A DNA stretch of 64,000 nt from contig JAVBLR010000006.1 of NCBI GenBank assembly GCA_031553395.1, positions 310,001-374,000 of the forward strand, read 5' to 3'. Positions within the stretch are counted from its first letter, which is position 1. The number at the start of each line of letters is the position of its first letter. The translations under genes and the position numbers were made by a program. This document shows, piece after piece, positions 63,035 through 64,000 of this stretch. The notes below the pieces were generated by a model. The model searched no databases. It had not been told where the DNA came from and worked only from the letters and a program-made list of their open reading frames with translations. Source of the DNA: WRGA01 sp031553395. GTDB lineage: Bacteria; Bacteroidota; Bacteroidia; Bacteroidales; WRGA01.

Positions 63035-64000
63035 TTATTCGCCCAAATAAAACGATGGTATGGGCGATTGCTGATATCCCATTGTATGGGTTGTTATCTT
63101 TTGCCTGTATGTATTATCTTGCATTAACGTTATCATTCTGTCTTTTGCAGGAATAGTTGTGGAATATATGCGCAATTCTCCCGGCAATGCAGTAACAATT
63201 TCTTCCCGCCAATCACCGTAAAGGTCTCCTGTCAACATTATCCTTCCTTTGATGCCGGTTGTAAGTGTATCTCCTTTATATTTTACAATCGACATTCCCC
63301 GACTCATCATATTTCTCCAAGTTTCTCTGTCTTCGGGAGAAATATCATCGCTACCAGAACCACGAAGCGGATTTCTTTCTCTTCCGAAAGTTTCCCTTAC
63401 TTTATCTGCATCCCACCAAATCCAATTACGGCAACCAGGAACTTCATCGTTTGAGGCAAACATATTTCCTTTTGCATCAAACATATATTTATCGGTCGAG
63501 CCACCTTTACTGTCTTCTGTCGCAAAACACTCTAATCCCTGACGGCTTGGGTCTAAATCCGTTACCATTCCATCACCCACATGGTACGTAGTTTTTCCTA
63601 TCGACCATACTTCAGCACCTGTTTTAGCATCTCTTACAGAGACTCCTTTTCCGTCTTCATGTTTCACTTCACAAGCAAAAAATACTTCCAATCCGGGACG
63701 AGAAGGGTCGATATCTGTTACATACACTTTATCGGGATGTCCCAATCCGGCACTCCAAAGCAATGTTCCATTATCATCCAACACGGCAGAACCCAATATG
63801 ATTTCATCCCTGCCATCATCATCAACATCACAAATTGAAATACCATGAGCACCCTGACTTCTGACAACAGGATTTTCTTCATCACCATCCCAACGCCATA
63901 ATTTTTCTAATTTAGTACCATTTAATTGCCAGGCTTCAACCACCATCCGGCGATAAGTTCCCTTAGCTGTAAGAATGCAGGGTGTTTTTCCATCCAAATA
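63035..64000 (-). CDS. PL11 rhamnogalacturonan lyase 2, C-terminal part (5' end outside window)
   Basis: The frame is open to the window edge, so the start is beyond base 64000. The visible 321 residues match the C-terminal half of PL11: DVDDDGRDEIILGSAVLDDNG, VYVTDIDPSRPGLEVFFACE, DPSRQGLECFATED, GCRNWIWWDADKVRETFG, LTGDLYGDWREEIVTALPGE, TLMQDNTYRQKITTHTMGYQ and an end at PSFYLGE. There is no T9SS tail, unlike the neighbouring PL11 at 60406, so this one is probably periplasmic or anchored by its N-terminus. The insert DDISPEDRETWRNMMSRGM is an addition relative to the neighbour. The pair resembles the endo/exo PL11 pairs known in other rhamnogalacturonan degraders; which is which cannot be decided here. 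Confidence 0.9.
   Translation of the reverse strand, partial: YLDGKTPCILTAKGTYRRMVVEAWQLNGTKLEKLWRWDGDEENPVVRSQGAHGISICDVDDDGRDEIILGSAVLDDNGTLLWSAGLGHPDKVYVTDIDPSRPGLEVFFACEVKHEDGKGVSVRDAKTGAEVWSIGKTTYHVGDGMVTDLDPSRQGLECFATEDSKGGSTDKYMFDAKGNMFASNDEVPGCRNWIWWDADKVRETFGRERNPLRGSGSDDISPEDRETWRNMMSRGMSIVKYKGDTLTTGIKGRIMLTGDLYGDWREEIVTALPGELRIYSTTIPAKDRMITLMQDNTYRQKITTHTMGYQQSPIPSFYLGE

Overview
The window is AT-rich chromosomal DNA of a member of the Bacteroidota, most likely order Bacteroidales. Three things point there: many genes are preceded by the Bacteroidota -7 element TAnnTTTG; there are paired SusC/SusD genes; and several secreted proteins end in type IX secretion (T9SS) C-terminal domains. 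Genus cannot be fixed from the sequence alone. A pectin-degrading, T9SS-positive lineage of the Paludibacter/Dysgonomonas kind would fit, but that is inference.

Region 1 (1-23 kb) is ordinary housekeeping DNA. It holds the end of a DUF1460 gene, RNase P RNA (rnpB), a YihY-type membrane protein, a T9SS-exported repeat protein, pdxB, a DoxX protein, an ACT protein with phenylacetate-CoA ligase, a TPR protein, a NUDIX hydrolase, an MFS transporter, a SpoIID/LytB protein, an alpha/beta hydrolase, an M48 lipoprotein protease, a TlpA-like thioredoxin lipoprotein, a DUF3078 protein, an M20 amidohydrolase, a metallophosphoesterase, a LytS/LytTR-type two-component pair and aspS.

Region 2 (23-52 kb and 54-64 kb) is a large pectin / rhamnogalacturonan-I utilisation locus. 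A very long secreted pectate-lyase-like protein, a secreted esterase-like hydrolase, KdgF and a GH28 polygalacturonase lie on the left. An eight-gene plus-strand operon follows: an (alpha/alpha)6 glycosidase-like lipoprotein, FAS1 lipoprotein, SusC, SusD, two FAS1 lipoproteins, a second SusC and a second SusD. A terminator closes it. Next come a GH105-PL1 fusion and a GH105 with a T9SS tail. After an unrelated AAA/DUF4143 ATPase, the minus strand carries three secreted proteins of unknown function, another GH105, a PL11 rhamnogalacturonan lyase and a second PL11 cut by the window end. As a pathway: PL1, PL11 and GH28 cut the backbone, SusC/D import oligomers, GH105 enzymes remove unsaturated uronic acid from the new ends, and KdgF linearises that uronate.

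Most interesting signals: (i) a 39-bp bipartite motif, GTACAAAAATAC-N17-TCTATTYTWT, with identical spacing upstream of three separate transcription units of the locus, a candidate dedicated operator/promoter; (ii) a Rossmann-like (ThuA-like) domain shared by the long pectate lyase and two otherwise unrelated secreted proteins; (iii) a shared short C-terminal tail on three neighbouring secreted proteins; (iv) three FAS1 lipoproteins interleaved with two SusC/D pairs; (v) the GH105-PL1 fusion. No transcription factor dedicated to the locus is visible in the window. Intergenic spaces carry several imperfect inverted repeats built from short repeated words and two larger palindromic elements. No tRNA, CRISPR array, transposase or phage gene was recognised.
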